Assembly (NCBI GenBank): GCA_027452065.1
Contig: DAIDHC010000123.1
Location: forward strand, 44,717-108,716
Reading direction: 5' to 3'
Length of the DNA stretch: 64,000 bases
From: Bryobacterales bacterium
GTDB taxonomy: Bacteria > Acidobacteriota > Terriglobia > Bryobacterales > Bryobacteraceae
Below are positions 1 through 9,455 of this stretch, in pieces. The notes below the pieces were generated by a model. The model was given only the letters and a program-made list of their open reading frames with translations. It was not told where the DNA came from and did not search any database. The translations under genes were made by a program, and so were the position numbers. Every line of letters starts with the position of its first letter. The stretch's first letter is position 1.

Positions 1-1206
1 AGCCAGGCGCTCCACCAGGCGCTCCAGCTCCACCGCCTCGCCGGACTCGCTCCCACCCGCCAGCCCCGGCGCCGCCGCGAGCGCTTCGCTGTGCCCCTCG
101 AACCAAACGAGAAACGCGGAGCGCTCGCTCCCGGGCAGGCGCTGCGCGTTGATCCAGGTGTAGTAGGCGCCCATGTCGGCATCGATCAGCGAGCCTTCCG
201 GGTCCAGCACCACCGAACTCTCCTGCCTCCGCGCGAGCGTCTCTTTCAGCGTCTGCTCCCTCTGCCGCGGCGTGAACCGCGCCAGAAGCGTAACTGGCTG
301 GGCGCGCCGCAGCACTTCGCGCGCCGTCCACTGCACGAACGTCGTGCTGAACATCTGCGTGCCCGAGCCCTGCGTCAGGATGCTGAGACCGAAGCGGTTC
401 AGCACCGCCGCATCGCCTTCGCCCCGCAGGCCGAGCTGCTCCGGCGTCATCCGCGCCAGTATCGTCCGCAGCGCCTCCGAGCCCGAGCCGGCGCGGATCG
501 CCCTTTCCATCCGGTCCAGCAATCGTGTCCGCACGCCGGCCAGACCGTCGTAGGAAAGCGTCGTGACGCCGTCCGCCCCCGCACCTTCCCGCCCGCCATC
601 CACGTACCAGTGGCCGAACGGCGCCGGATCGGCTTTGGCGCGCGAAGCCAGCGTTCGCAGCAGCACGCTGGCGCCGTCGCCCGTCTTGACGTTGCGGTAA
701 TAGACTCCGTGCGGGCGCAGCTTCCGGAACAGTGGGTATCGGTTTTGCGTCACGCCGCTGCCAAGGGCCACCAGAGTCAGCCGCGCTTTCGGCGCGGGCG
801 CCGGCGGCTCGGCCTGGTTCATCCGATGGACATAGTCAACAGCCGCCGTCCGGAACGCGTCGATCTGCTGCGATGCCCACAGGTGCGCCGTCAGCCGCTC
901 GGAGAACGCCGACGGGTCTCCGGCCCAGTCCAGCTTTTCGAGCTCGTCGGTCAGCTTGAGCCGCTCAAATCCCTGCATCTCGGCTCCCAGGGCCTTGGCG
1001 TCGAGCTTGCCCAGATAGTCGAACTGCCGCAGCATTTCCCGGCGCTCGACGGGAAACTTCCAGTCGTATTCGATCAGCTCCCTCAGCAGCAGCGGCAGAA
1101 AGGCCAGCGGAAGCCGGCGCATCGTCTCGAGATTCGCACCAGCGAGCCGGCGGGCCTCCGGAGGGTATCCGGCAAAGTCGCGCGCCTGAAGTTGCTCCGG
1201 CTTCAT
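1..1206 (-). CDS. Uncharacterised acidobacterial protein, 3' end outside window
   Basis: Reading the minus strand from the ATG at 1206 gives an uninterrupted frame of about 402 codons that is still open at base 1, so the C-terminus is missing. It starts MKPEQLQARDFAGYPPE and is rich in Arg, Leu and Glu, with no signal peptide and no membrane segment. A purine-rich site (GAGGTGAG) lies about 8 bases before the start. The stop of the upstream Tat-exported protein is 4 bases away, so the two are almost surely co-transcribed. I do not recognise the family. In the middle, residues about 165-300 are polar and look soluble (for example FGHWYVDGGREG). The clean frame and tight spacing make it a real gene despite several long frames on the opposite strand, which are GC-driven shadows. 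Confidence 0.75.
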   Translation of the reverse strand, partial: MKPEQLQARDFAGYPPEARRLAGANLETMRRLPLAFLPLLLRELIEYDWKFPVERREMLRQFDYLGKLDAKALGAEMQGFERLKLTDELEKLDWAGDPSAFSERLTAHLWASQQIDAFRTAAVDYVHRMNQAEPPAPAPKARLTLVALGSGVTQNRYPLFRKLRPHGVYYRNVKTGDGASVLLRTLASRAKADPAPFGHWYVDGGREGAGADGVTTLSYDGLAGVRTRLLDRMERAIRAGSGSEALRTILARMTPEQLGLRGEGDAAVLNRFGLSILTQGSGTQMFSTTFVQWTAREVLRRAQPVTLLARFTPRQREQTLKETLARRQESSVVLDPEGSLIDADMGAYYTWINAQRLPGSERSAFLVWFEGHSEALAAAPGLAGGSESGEAVELERLVERLA

Positions 1207-1210
1207 GGCT

Positions 1211-2386
1211 TCAACTCACCTCCGCCAGCGGGCGGCCCTGGGAAAATCGCGCCGAGAATCCCAGTATCGACCCCAGCGTCGGCACCAGATCCACCGACTC
1301 CACCCGGCGGTCCACCACTTGGTTTTCCCGAACCCCCGGGCCCAGCGCCATCAGCCATGTGGTTCGCGACAACGCGTCGCCGGTGCGGTGATGTTGGAAT
1401 CCGTTCCCTCCAGCATCCTCGTCCGAGTCCCGGCCGAAGTCGGGCAGGATAAACATCGTCGTACGCCCGGCGTACTCCGGCTCGGATTCGATGGTCCGCC
1501 AGATCTCGGCGCACAGCCTGTCGGAGCGCTGGATGCCGTCGATGTAAAGCGAGTACGCCCCCGAGTGCGCAATGTCGATGTCGTGGAGAGTGATCCACAG
1601 CAGGCTCGGCGCCAGGTGCCGCATGAGCTGGCGGGCGATGAAGACCGATAACTCGTCCGGGCTGGCCAGGCTGCGAGCGTGCGCCGTGAAGTCGTCCACC
1701 GACAGCTTCAGGATCTCGGCCATCTGGCGCAGCTCGAACTCGCTGCCGGCCAACTGCGGGGTAAACAACGGCGATTCGTAGTTGTCGCGCAGCAGGTGAT
1801 CGTATTGGTTGCCGCCACCCGATGACAGGGCGGCGGCCAGCAGACGTTTCGGAAGAATCACCCCGGCGCCCAAGCCGGCGCCGTAGGCACGGTTACCGCT
1901 CTCACCGATGCGGTTGAAGCCATTACTCGGCGCCACGACCCAGGCATCGGAGGCCGGCCTCTTCCGGTCTCGCCGGAAATATTCGAATGCCGTAGGATAT
2001 TGCGGCGGAACGGCAGCGAAGTTATCGAAGGTTTCGTAAACCCCGGTCGCAAGACTTGCCGTGGCGACGTAGTGACCCAGAATCCCCCGATTTACTACCT
2101 GAGTGTAAAAAGTCGCGCGTGGGAGTAACTCAGACAGCAGAAGAGGGATGTTCTCCTGCCCCTGGGGCATGAAGGTTTCCTCATCGCGGGCTCCTCCGCC
2201 GAAGGTAACCACTACGACCTTCCGGCTCCGGGGAACGATGGGGGCCTGCGCCGAGACGTGGCTTAAACCGGTGTACAAACACGCTCCCGTGGCCAGGCGG
2301 AGGAACTCCCGGCGGCTACGGGATAGAGCTTCGGCGATCTCCCGCGGGCCACGCCCGTCTACGTTTCGTAACAGCCAGTCCGACAT
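1211..2386 (-). CDS. Tat-exported alkaline-phosphatase-superfamily protein (DUF1501/sulfatase-like)
   Basis: A 391-residue protein with an N-terminal twin-arginine signal (SRREFLRLATGA, residues 24-35), so it should be exported folded to the periplasm. The mature part has the fold cues of the alkaline phosphatase/sulfatase/DUF1501 superfamily: the N-terminal strand VVVVTFGGGARDEETF, and a C-terminal metal-site-like stretch (FILPDFGRDSD followed by GGNGFQHHRTGD) and the ending SVDLVPTLGSILG, typical of sulfatase-like enzymes. The N-terminal nucleophile position is not obvious, so the protein may not be catalytic. It leads a two-gene operon with the unknown gene downstream. Such Tat-exported DUF1501-like proteins are abundant in Acidobacteria and Planctomycetes. 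Confidence 0.75.
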   Translation of the reverse strand: MSDWLLRNVDGRGPREIAEALSRSRREFLRLATGACLYTGLSHVSAQAPIVPRSRKVVVVTFGGGARDEETFMPQGQENIPLLLSELLPRATFYTQVVNRGILGHYVATASLATGVYETFDNFAAVPPQYPTAFEYFRRDRKRPASDAWVVAPSNGFNRIGESGNRAYGAGLGAGVILPKRLLAAALSSGGGNQYDHLLRDNYESPLFTPQLAGSEFELRQMAEILKLSVDDFTAHARSLASPDELSVFIARQLMRHLAPSLLWITLHDIDIAHSGAYSLYIDGIQRSDRLCAEIWRTIESEPEYAGRTTMFILPDFGRDSDEDAGGNGFQHHRTGDALSRTTWLMALGPGVRENQVVDRRVESVDLVPTLGSILGFSARFSQGRPLAEVS

Positions 2387-2529
2387 CGGAGTGTTCTCTG
2401 TGCCCCTCTCTTTACTAACACGGTCCCGGGCGAATCGGAAGTATCTTTGCGGGGACGCCGCTTCGGGTGTCCGAAATCGGGCAGGATCCGGGGCCTGGGG
2501 TAGACTAACAAAAAAGCACTAAAAAATCC

Positions 2530-2558
2530 TTGAAGTAAGCGCTTACATGTGTTACTTT
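2530..2558 (+). promoter_or_regulatory. Promoter of the TonB receptor gene with a LacI-type operator in its spacer
   Basis: TTGAAG (2530-2535) and TACTTT (2553-2558) are separated by exactly 17 bases, a good sigma-70-type pair 56 bases before the receptor start. The spacer begins with a perfect 12-base palindrome, GTAAGCGCTTAC (2535-2546). Its core AAGCGCTT is the type bound by LacI/GalR-family repressors. A protein on this site would block RNA polymerase, so sugar- or effector-controlled expression of the receptor is inferred. A strong ribosome site (GGGAGGGG) lies just before the ATG at 2614. Confidence 0.6.
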
Positions 2559-2613
2559 AACCCAAGTTCAGACCGCTTTGTTGGGGTGAGCTGACTAGGT
2601 TTGGGAGGGGACT

Positions 2614-5600
2614 ATGCTCTGTAAGCGTAGTATTGCCGCGTGCGCACTCGTATTCGCGCTTTGCGGAACAACTGTTTTTGCTCAGCGTGACTTAGGGACG
2701 ATCACGGGTACGATCACGGACCCGCAAGGCTCGGTTGTTCCCAACGCGAAGATCACCATCACGGAAGATGCGACGGGGTTGGCGTACGTGACCCAATCGG
2801 ATGAATCCGGCACTTACGTCCGCCCGCTGTTGAAGCCGGGCACATACACGGTACACGTCGAGGCCTCGGGCTTCCGTCCTGCCGAGCAACGCGGGGTCAT
2901 CGTGAACCCCGGCGAACGCGTGGCGGCCAACATCGCGCTGGCGGTGGGCAATGCATCGCAGACTGTGGAAGTGTCCGCCTCGGCGCCGCTGCTGCAAACC
3001 GAATCGACGGTTCAAGGCGCCAACTTAAATGCGACCCAGATGACGCAGTTGCCGCTCGGCGGGCAGCGCGTCTTCGCGTTTCTGGCGCGCCTGTCGCCCG
3101 GCGTGCTGCCGGCCGAGCAGGGCGCGCGTGACGCATTGAACGGCGGCTTCTCAGCCAACGGCGTCCGGTCGACCGGCGAAAACAATTTCCTTTTGAACGG
3201 CGTCGACAATAACGTCAACGTCATCGACTTCATCAACCAGCAGTCGTTCGTCATCAACCCGTCGGTCGAGGCGATCGGCGAAATGCAGATCCTGACCAAC
3301 GGCTACAACGCCGAGTACGGGCGCGCGGCCGGTGGCGTGATTGACGTCAACCTGAAGTCCGGCACCAATCAGGTGCATGGCGTCCTGTTCGAGATTCTGC
3401 AAAACGACAAGCTGAACGCCAACCGGTGGGAAAACAATGTCGCCGGCAAGCCGACGAACGTCTTCAAGCAGAACCAGTTTGGCGCGGCGGTGGGCGGCCC
3501 GATCATCAAGAACAAGCTCTTTATGTTCGGCGACTACCAGGGCACGCGCATCGCCACCAGCGGCGGGACGATCCAAAACCTGGGATATGGGGGCTTCTAC
3601 ACCATTCCCACGCAGGCCATGACCAAGGGCGACTTCTCGCAGTTACTCGGCGGCGCCGTCGGCTCCGTGAACGGAACCAGCATCGCCCAGAACGAAATCT
3701 TCGATCCGGCCAGCACCTCCTGCATCAGCGGCTGCAATACCAGCAACCCCGTCTACACGAGGACTCCGTTCCCGGGCAACATCATTCCCGCCAACCGGAT
3801 GGATCCTGTGGCAGCCAAGATGATGGCTTTGTTCCCGGCCACCAATCAGCCCTTCAGGACGGGAAATTATCCCCAGAACGACTACTACACCGTAACGCCG
3901 GGGATGCTGAATACCGACCAGGGCGACGGACGCGTCGATTACCGCATCGACGATAAGAACAGCCTGTTTGGCAGCATCAGCTGGTCGGATACTCCCAAAT
4001 CGAGCGTCCAGCCGTTCCCGGGAGCCCTGGACGGCGGGAACTTCAACGGCGTAAGTGAATTGGATCTCGGACGGAACGCCCAATTGGGTTACACGCGAAT
4101 CTGGTCGCCGAGCATCATTAGCGAAACGCGCCTCGGCTTCAGCCGCCTGGTGACAGCCCGCACGCAGGCCAACGCGAACACCGACGAGTTCTCAGCCCTG
4201 GGAATCGGCGGTTACAACCCGACAACGTCTTTGAACGGCGGCCTGCCTCAGTTCGGTCTCGGGCCATACAGCCAGATGGGCGCCAACGACTGGCTGCCGA
4301 CCAAGGAATATAACAACGTCTGGGATTTCGTCCAGAACGTCGCGATCACGCACGGCAATCATTCGCTGAAGTTCGGTGCCGAGATCAAGCCGATTCAGTT
4401 CCCGTTCTTCCAGGTGCCGTTTCCGCACGGCGAGATGAACTTCAACCGGAATGAAACCGCCTACCCGTCCACGCTAAAAGACCTCGGCGGCTTGAACGGA
4501 ACATTCGCGGGAGACACCGGCGACACGATGGCTTCGTTCCTGCTGGGCGCCATCAACGGCGGCCAGATCTCCACGACAAACTTCATTTCGTCCACCCGCC
4601 AGTCCTATAGCGGATACGCCCAGGACGACTGGAAAGTCACGCCCAAACTGACTGTGAACATCGGTCTGCGATACGATTTGTGGTCTCCGATCGGCGAGAA
4701 ATTTTCCCGACAGTCGAACTTCGATATCAACACCCTAACTCTCCAGATTCCCAGCGGGCCCAATCAGAACGCCGCTTTGCCGCCTAACTTCAATACTCCG
4801 TACACGGCGAACGGCATCACGTATCCGGCGCTGTTCCCGAACGTGAAGGTGGCGCGCGGCCAGGTGAACCAATACCTGATCCCGTGGGACAAAGGCGATT
4901 TCGGACCGCGCATCGGTTTCGCATACAACGTTATGGATAAGACCGTCATTCGCGCCGCCTATGGTATCTTCTACGGCGGCGAGGAAAACCAGGGCGGTAA
5001 TCCGAACCGCGGCGAATCGGTGCCGTTCAATGAGTCACCCCAGTTGAACCGGCCTGCCGGCGTTGGTCAATTCCAGCCCAATCCGTACTTTGCCGGAGGC
5101 AATCCGACGGGCGCCATTTCGGCAGGCTACCCGCTGGACGTCTTCACGACCACGCCGGTCTCCTCGCTTCAGTTCCGCGAAGTGGCCAACGATTTCCGCA
5201 ATCCGATGGTCCAGAAATGGAACCTCGCGATCCAGCGCGAGTTACCCGGCCAGATGGCTCTCGAAGTCGGTTATCAAGGGAACCACTCGTCGCATCAGCT
5301 TCTGCAGCCGGACTTCAACGCCTGTCCGAACTACGGCACCTTGAACACGTCGATCAATTGCAACGCCCTGCGGCCGTATCCCGACATCGGCAGCATTTCG
5401 GGTACGGCTACATTCGGCTTCGGTAACTACGACGCATTGACGGTGGAATTGCAGAAACGGATGTCTTCGGGCCTTCAGTTCATCGCCTCCTACACTTACG
5501 GGCACGCGCTCGCCAATAGCGGTACCACGCTCAGCGGTTCGAGCGGCTTCGGTTACCGGGACAACACCAATATCAGCAGCTCTTACGCCAATGCCGCCTG

Positions 5601-6153
5601 GGACATCGAGCAGAACTTCACCACCGGGTTCAACTACGACATCCCGTTCGGCCGGGGCAAAGCGTACGGCGCCAACATGAACCGCGCCGTCAACGCGCTG
5701 GTCGGCAACTGGCAGGTCAACGGTATTCTGACGCTTCACACGGGCCAGCCGTTCACGGTACGCGCCAACGGATGCCAAGGCGTCTGGGCCAGTTGCTACC
5801 CTGACCTGGTGGCCGGAGCGAATCCGAACGCGGCGCCGGCCAACGGAAGCAATCCGGGCGAGTGGTTCAACACCGCGAACTTCCTGCACCCCACTCCGCT
5901 CACACAAGGCAACCTCGGCCTGCAAACGAATTTCGGGCCCCCGACGCGCACCCTTGATTTCTCCATCTTCAAGGACTTCGCTCTTACGGAGCGATTCAAC
6001 GTCGAGTTCCGAGCCGAGAGTTTCAACCTCGCTAACACGCCGCAATTCGGCCTGCCCGACAATACGCTGGGCGACGCCAGATTCGGCCAGATCTCCAGTA
6101 CTGCGACCGGCAGCGAACGGCACATTCAGTTCTCGCTGCGGTTCCAGTTTTAA
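2614..6153 (+). CDS. TonB-dependent outer-membrane receptor with carboxypeptidase-regulatory domain (Oar-like)
   Basis: 1179 residues, the usual size of the large acidobacterial receptors. Domains in order: signal peptide (residues 1-23, ending VFAQ), a carboxypeptidase regulatory-like beta-sandwich (about 28-110: GTITGTITDPQGSVVPNAKI, YVRPLLKPGTYTVHVEASGF), a plug domain (about 125-235) and a long beta-barrel ending in the outer-membrane-type C-terminus FSLRFQF. The expected role is energised uptake of a large ligand, often a saccharide or siderophore, across the outer membrane. It is transcribed alone: its own promoter with a LacI-type palindrome lies upstream and a hairpin terminator follows. 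No substrate-processing gene adjoins it, so the ligand cannot be inferred. Confidence 0.9.
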   Translation: MLCKRSIAACALVFALCGTTVFAQRDLGTITGTITDPQGSVVPNAKITITEDATGLAYVTQSDESGTYVRPLLKPGTYTVHVEASGFRPAEQRGVIVNPGERVAANIALAVGNASQTVEVSASAPLLQTESTVQGANLNATQMTQLPLGGQRVFAFLARLSPGVLPAEQGARDALNGGFSANGVRSTGENNFLLNGVDNNVNVIDFINQQSFVINPSVEAIGEMQILTNGYNAEYGRAAGGVIDVNLKSGTNQVHGVLFEILQNDKLNANRWENNVAGKPTNVFKQNQFGAAVGGPIIKNKLFMFGDYQGTRIATSGGTIQNLGYGGFYTIPTQAMTKGDFSQLLGGAVGSVNGTSIAQNEIFDPASTSCISGCNTSNPVYTRTPFPGNIIPANRMDPVAAKMMALFPATNQPFRTGNYPQNDYYTVTPGMLNTDQGDGRVDYRIDDKNSLFGSISWSDTPKSSVQPFPGALDGGNFNGVSELDLGRNAQLGYTRIWSPSIISETRLGFSRLVTARTQANANTDEFSALGIGGYNPTTSLNGGLPQFGLGPYSQMGANDWLPTKEYNNVWDFVQNVAITHGNHSLKFGAEIKPIQFPFFQVPFPHGEMNFNRNETAYPSTLKDLGGLNGTFAGDTGDTMASFLLGAINGGQISTTNFISSTRQSYSGYAQDDWKVTPKLTVNIGLRYDLWSPIGEKFSRQSNFDINTLTLQIPSGPNQNAALPPNFNTPYTANGITYPALFPNVKVARGQVNQYLIPWDKGDFGPRIGFAYNVMDKTVIRAAYGIFYGGEENQGGNPNRGESVPFNESPQLNRPAGVGQFQPNPYFAGGNPTGAISAGYPLDVFTTTPVSSLQFREVANDFRNPMVQKWNLAIQRELPGQMALEVGYQGNHSSHQLLQPDFNACPNYGTLNTSINCNALRPYPDIGSISGTATFGFGNYDALTVELQKRMSSGLQFIASYTYGHALANSGTTLSGSSGFGYRDNTNISSSYANAAWDIEQNFTTGFNYDIPFGRGKAYGANMNRAVNALVGNWQVNGILTLHTGQPFTVRANGCQGVWASCYPDLVAGANPNAAPANGSNPGEWFNTANFLHPTPLTQGNLGLQTNFGPPTRTLDFSIFKDFALTERFNVEFRAESFNLANTPQFGLPDNTLGDARFGQISSTATGSERHIQFSLRFQF

Positions 6154-6201
6154 CGCCGCCGCCGAAGCGATTGTGACCGCCGGCGGGTTCACGTCCTGAA
6201 C

Positions 6202-6236
6202 GAAGGCCCAGAGCACTCCACTCTGGGCCTTCGTCT
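6202..6236 (+). terminator. Hairpin terminator after the TonB receptor
   Basis: GAAGGCCCAGAG and CTCTGGGCCTTC form a perfect 12-base stem around a 7-base loop, followed by a short T/C-rich tract. It lies 48 bases after the receptor stop. Confidence 0.65.
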
Positions 6237-6322
6237 GTCCGCCAGTTCACGCCCGAAATCCGCGAATGTAAAATGTGGTCACGGGCCTCGAATGCGGTCC
6301 CGGTTCGCTTTACTATGGATCT

Positions 6323-8788
6323 ATGGTCTCGCTGGGCGCGGAAGTGCGCCAGGCCACGCGTTCGCTGGCCAAGACTCCCGGCTTCGCGGCGGCCGTACTG
6401 TTGACGCTGGTGGTGGCCGTCGCCGCCAACACCGTGATTTTCTCGGTGGTCAATGCCATTCTCCTTCGGCCGCTTCCTTATCCGGAGGCGGATCGCCTGG
6501 TCAGCTTCGACGCCACCTTCGGAAAAATTTCGGTCACGGCGCTATCCTCCGGCGGCTTTCTCGCGCTGCGGGATGGCGCGCGGCAGTTCGACCTCGTGTC
6601 GGCCTTCGACGTGGCCGGTCCCGGCGTGAACCTCTCCTCGGGTGACACGCCTGAACAGGTTCACGCCATACACGTTTCCAGCGACTACTTCCGGCTCTTC
6701 GGGGCCACCACGGTGGCCGGCCGCACATTCACCGCGGAAGAAGACCGCCCCGGCAGTCCGGCAGTTGTGGTGCTCGGCCACGGCCTGTGGCGGCGCAGGT
6801 TCGGGGCGGATCCGCGGATCGTCGGCTCCCGCATTGAATTGAACAGTGAACCGTATCTCGTCGTGGGAGTTCTCGGCGCCGTGTATCTGCCCGACCCGCA
6901 AGCCGACCTGTGGCTGCCGTTGCGCGCCGATCCGGCGTCGAAGATCAGCGCCCACTTCCTGCGAGTCTGCGCCCGCCTGCGGGGCAACGCGACAGTGGGC
7001 AGCGCCGACGCCGAAGCGGTTGCCATCTTCAAACACTTCCAGCATGCTCAGCCGGATTTGATGACCGATCAGGAAAGCGTCCGGGTGCGCGAGCTTCGAG
7101 ATGAGGAAACCGGCAGCGCGCGCGGCCCACTCCTGGTGCTGCTGGGGGCTGTCGGCTTCGTGCTGCTAATCGCCTGTGTGAACGTGGCGAACCTAATGCT
7201 TACGCGCACCGTCGCCCGGGCCAAGGAGATCGCCGTCCGTTCGGCGCTTGGTGCGACGCGCGGCCGCATCGTCCGCCTTACGATGATCGAGAGCCTGATA
7301 CTGGGGCTCGCCGGGGGTATCGTCGGACTCGCCGTCGGCCGAGCCGCCATCAAAGCCACCGAAGCTCTTTACTCCGACAAGCTGCCCCGCGCCAGCGAGT
7401 TCATATCCGGCATTCCGATGGACTGGCAGGTGGCGATGTTTACTCTCGCGGTTTCCCTCGGTACGGGACTGTTGTTCGGCTTCGGCCCGGCGATTCAGGC
7501 GATGCGCGTCAATGTGAACTCGGTGCTGAAGGAAACGGCCAGCCGCTCCTCCACCGGGCTGCACCAGAACCGGGCGCGGTCGATGCTCATCGCCGGCGAG
7601 ATGGCGATGGCGGTGCTGCTGTTGAGCGGCGCCACGCTGCTGATCCGGAGCTTCGCGGCGCTGCAGAATGCCGCCACGGGAATCGACGCGCGGAACATCC
7701 TGACCATGGAGACTTCGCTCGTCGGCTCGCGATACGACACGACAGACAAAGTGACGCGCCTGCGGCGCGAGGTGGAGACCCGAGCGAGCGCCCTGCCGGG
7801 CGTGCGCGCCGTCGCTCTGTCCATCACCATCCCGATCGCCAGTCCCGGAATCGACCTTCCCTTCGACATCGAAGGCCGCGCGCCTTCGGGATCGCTGCCC
7901 TGCGACGGCGACGAACAGTTTCGCTTCGTCAGCCCCCAATATTTCAAGGCCTTCGGCATCCCCGTGCTGCAAGGCCGTGTGTTCTCCGAAGCCGACGCCC
8001 AGACCGCCGAGCAAGTGATTGTCATTAACGAGGCCATGGCCCGCAAATACTGGCCCTCGCGCGGCGCTCTCGGATCGAGCCTGGTGCTGGGCCGGATGAT
8101 GGGTCCCATCTTCGTGAATCCGCCGCGGCGCATCGTGGGCATTGTCGGCAACGTGCGAGAGCGGGGCGTGCGGCGGGGCGTGCTGCCTATCATGTATATC
8201 CCGGCCGGGCAGGTGCCCGATGGTCTGATGGCGTTCACCAACAGCGTCATGCCGCTCCACTGGTCCATCCGCGTCGATGGCGATCCGCTGGCGCTGGCGC
8301 CGGCGGTGCGGAACGCGTTCCTCGCCGCCGATCGAGGCCTGCCGGTGGCGAAGGTCGAAACGATGCAGGATGTGATGGCGTCCGCCTCGAGTGACGACCG
8401 CTTCAACACCGCGCTCCTCGGCTCATTCGCCTTCATCGCGCTGATCCTGGCGGCGATCGGCACCTACGGAGTCATTTCGTACGGCGTCGAGCAGCGGCGG
8501 CAGGAGTTGGGAATCCGGGCGGCGCTCGGACAGACGCCGTGGCACGCGTGGCGCCTGGTGGCAGGAGGGGGCATGCGGAGCGCTGTGGCCGGATTGATCG
8601 GCGGCACGCTGGGCGCCCTGGGGTTGTCGCGGCTGTTGCGCGGCATGCTATACGGCGTCACCGAGCACGATCCGCTCACATATCTGCTGATGTCGGCCAT
8701 CCTGATCGCCACCGCCCTGGCGGCATGCAGCGTTCCGGCGTGGCGGGCCACGCGTTCCGACCCCATGACGGCACTTCGGCATGAGTGA
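6323..8788 (+). CDS. Acidobacterial duplicated orphan permease (MacB/FtsX-type, ADOP)
   Basis: About 821 residues from the ATG at 6323; a frame-extending start at 6275 adds 16 residues but begins poorly. The protein has two tandem MacB/FtsX halves. First half: an N-terminal membrane helix (FAAAVLLTLVVAVAANTVIF), a periplasmic domain to about residue 260, and an FtsX block of three helices with the hallmark AKEIAVRSALGATRGRI. Second half: a helix near 430, a second periplasmic domain, and an FtsX block with RRQELGIRAALG and a final helix. No ABC ATPase lies next to it, which is the defining trait of the ADOP class. These are inner-membrane proteins thought to act in export or mechanical signalling, with substrates unknown. 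The stop overlaps the next gene by 8 bases. Confidence 0.88.
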   Translation: MVSLGAEVRQATRSLAKTPGFAAAVLLTLVVAVAANTVIFSVVNAILLRPLPYPEADRLVSFDATFGKISVTALSSGGFLALRDGARQFDLVSAFDVAGPGVNLSSGDTPEQVHAIHVSSDYFRLFGATTVAGRTFTAEEDRPGSPAVVVLGHGLWRRRFGADPRIVGSRIELNSEPYLVVGVLGAVYLPDPQADLWLPLRADPASKISAHFLRVCARLRGNATVGSADAEAVAIFKHFQHAQPDLMTDQESVRVRELRDEETGSARGPLLVLLGAVGFVLLIACVNVANLMLTRTVARAKEIAVRSALGATRGRIVRLTMIESLILGLAGGIVGLAVGRAAIKATEALYSDKLPRASEFISGIPMDWQVAMFTLAVSLGTGLLFGFGPAIQAMRVNVNSVLKETASRSSTGLHQNRARSMLIAGEMAMAVLLLSGATLLIRSFAALQNAATGIDARNILTMETSLVGSRYDTTDKVTRLRREVETRASALPGVRAVALSITIPIASPGIDLPFDIEGRAPSGSLPCDGDEQFRFVSPQYFKAFGIPVLQGRVFSEADAQTAEQVIVINEAMARKYWPSRGALGSSLVLGRMMGPIFVNPPRRIVGIVGNVRERGVRRGVLPIMYIPAGQVPDGLMAFTNSVMPLHWSIRVDGDPLALAPAVRNAFLAADRGLPVAKVETMQDVMASASSDDRFNTALLGSFAFIALILAAIGTYGVISYGVEQRRQELGIRAALGQTPWHAWRLVAGGGMRSAVAGLIGGTLGALGLSRLLRGMLYGVTEHDPLTYLLMSAILIATALAACSVPAWRATRSDPMTALRHE

Positions 8789-9455
8789 AACCCGGACCGC
8801 GGTGTTGGCCGGCGCTTCGGGCCTCACCGGCTCGCACTGCCTCGGTCTGTTGCTGGACAGCGGGCGCTACCATCGCGTGATCGCGTTATCCCGGAACGCG
8901 CTGCCGCGCCGCCACCTGAAGCTGGACGCGAGAATCGTGGACTTCGCGGCACTTCCAGCGCTCGGCCTCGAACCTGGCGCACACTTTTTCTGCGCCCTGG
9001 GGACGACCATCGGCAAGGCCGGCTCGCAGGCCGCGTTCCGGAAAGTGGACGTCGATTACCCTGCGGCCTTGGCCCATTGCGCGCGCCAGGAAGCCGCCGC
9101 GGTCTATTGCCTGGTGTCGTCGGCCGGCGCGGACCCGGCCTCGTCGAATTTCTACCTGAAGACCAAAGGCGAGGCGGAGGACGCCGTCAGCGCCACCGGT
9201 GTCACCGCTACGCACATTTTCCGGCCCGGCATCCTGACAGGCAGCCGGAAGGAGTTCCGTCTCGCGGAGCGCATTGGCCTCGCCGCGGCTTGGGCGGTGC
9301 AATGGGCCATGGTAGGAGGACTGAGACGCTACCGGCCGGTGCGCGCGAGCTACGTCGCCAAGGCGATGGTCGCCTCGGCCTGGGCCGACGTGGACGGAAC
9401 CTGGATTCACGAATACGACGACATCGTGCAGTTGGCCGCCGCCTGGCGCGGCTAA
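8781..9455 (+). CDS. NAD(P)-binding Rossmann protein, HTATIP2/atypical SDR-like
   Basis: 224 residues with the dinucleotide-binding motif AGASGLTGSH near the N-terminus. A later segment, CLVSSAGADPASSNFYLKTK, matches the Ser/Tyr/Lys area of atypical short-chain dehydrogenases of the TIP30/HTATIP2 group (oxidoreductase HTATIP2-like). The C-terminus (FRPGILTGSRKEFRLAE) is also typical. Substrate unknown. It starts inside the last codons of the permease gene, so it is translationally coupled, but a functional link is not evident. Confidence 0.8.
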   Translation: MSETRTAVLAGASGLTGSHCLGLLLDSGRYHRVIALSRNALPRRHLKLDARIVDFAALPALGLEPGAHFFCALGTTIGKAGSQAAFRKVDVDYPAALAHCARQEAAAVYCLVSSAGADPASSNFYLKTKGEAEDAVSATGVTATHIFRPGILTGSRKEFRLAERIGLAAAWAVQWAMVGGLRRYRPVRASYVAKAMVASAWADVDGTWIHEYDDIVQLAAAWRG

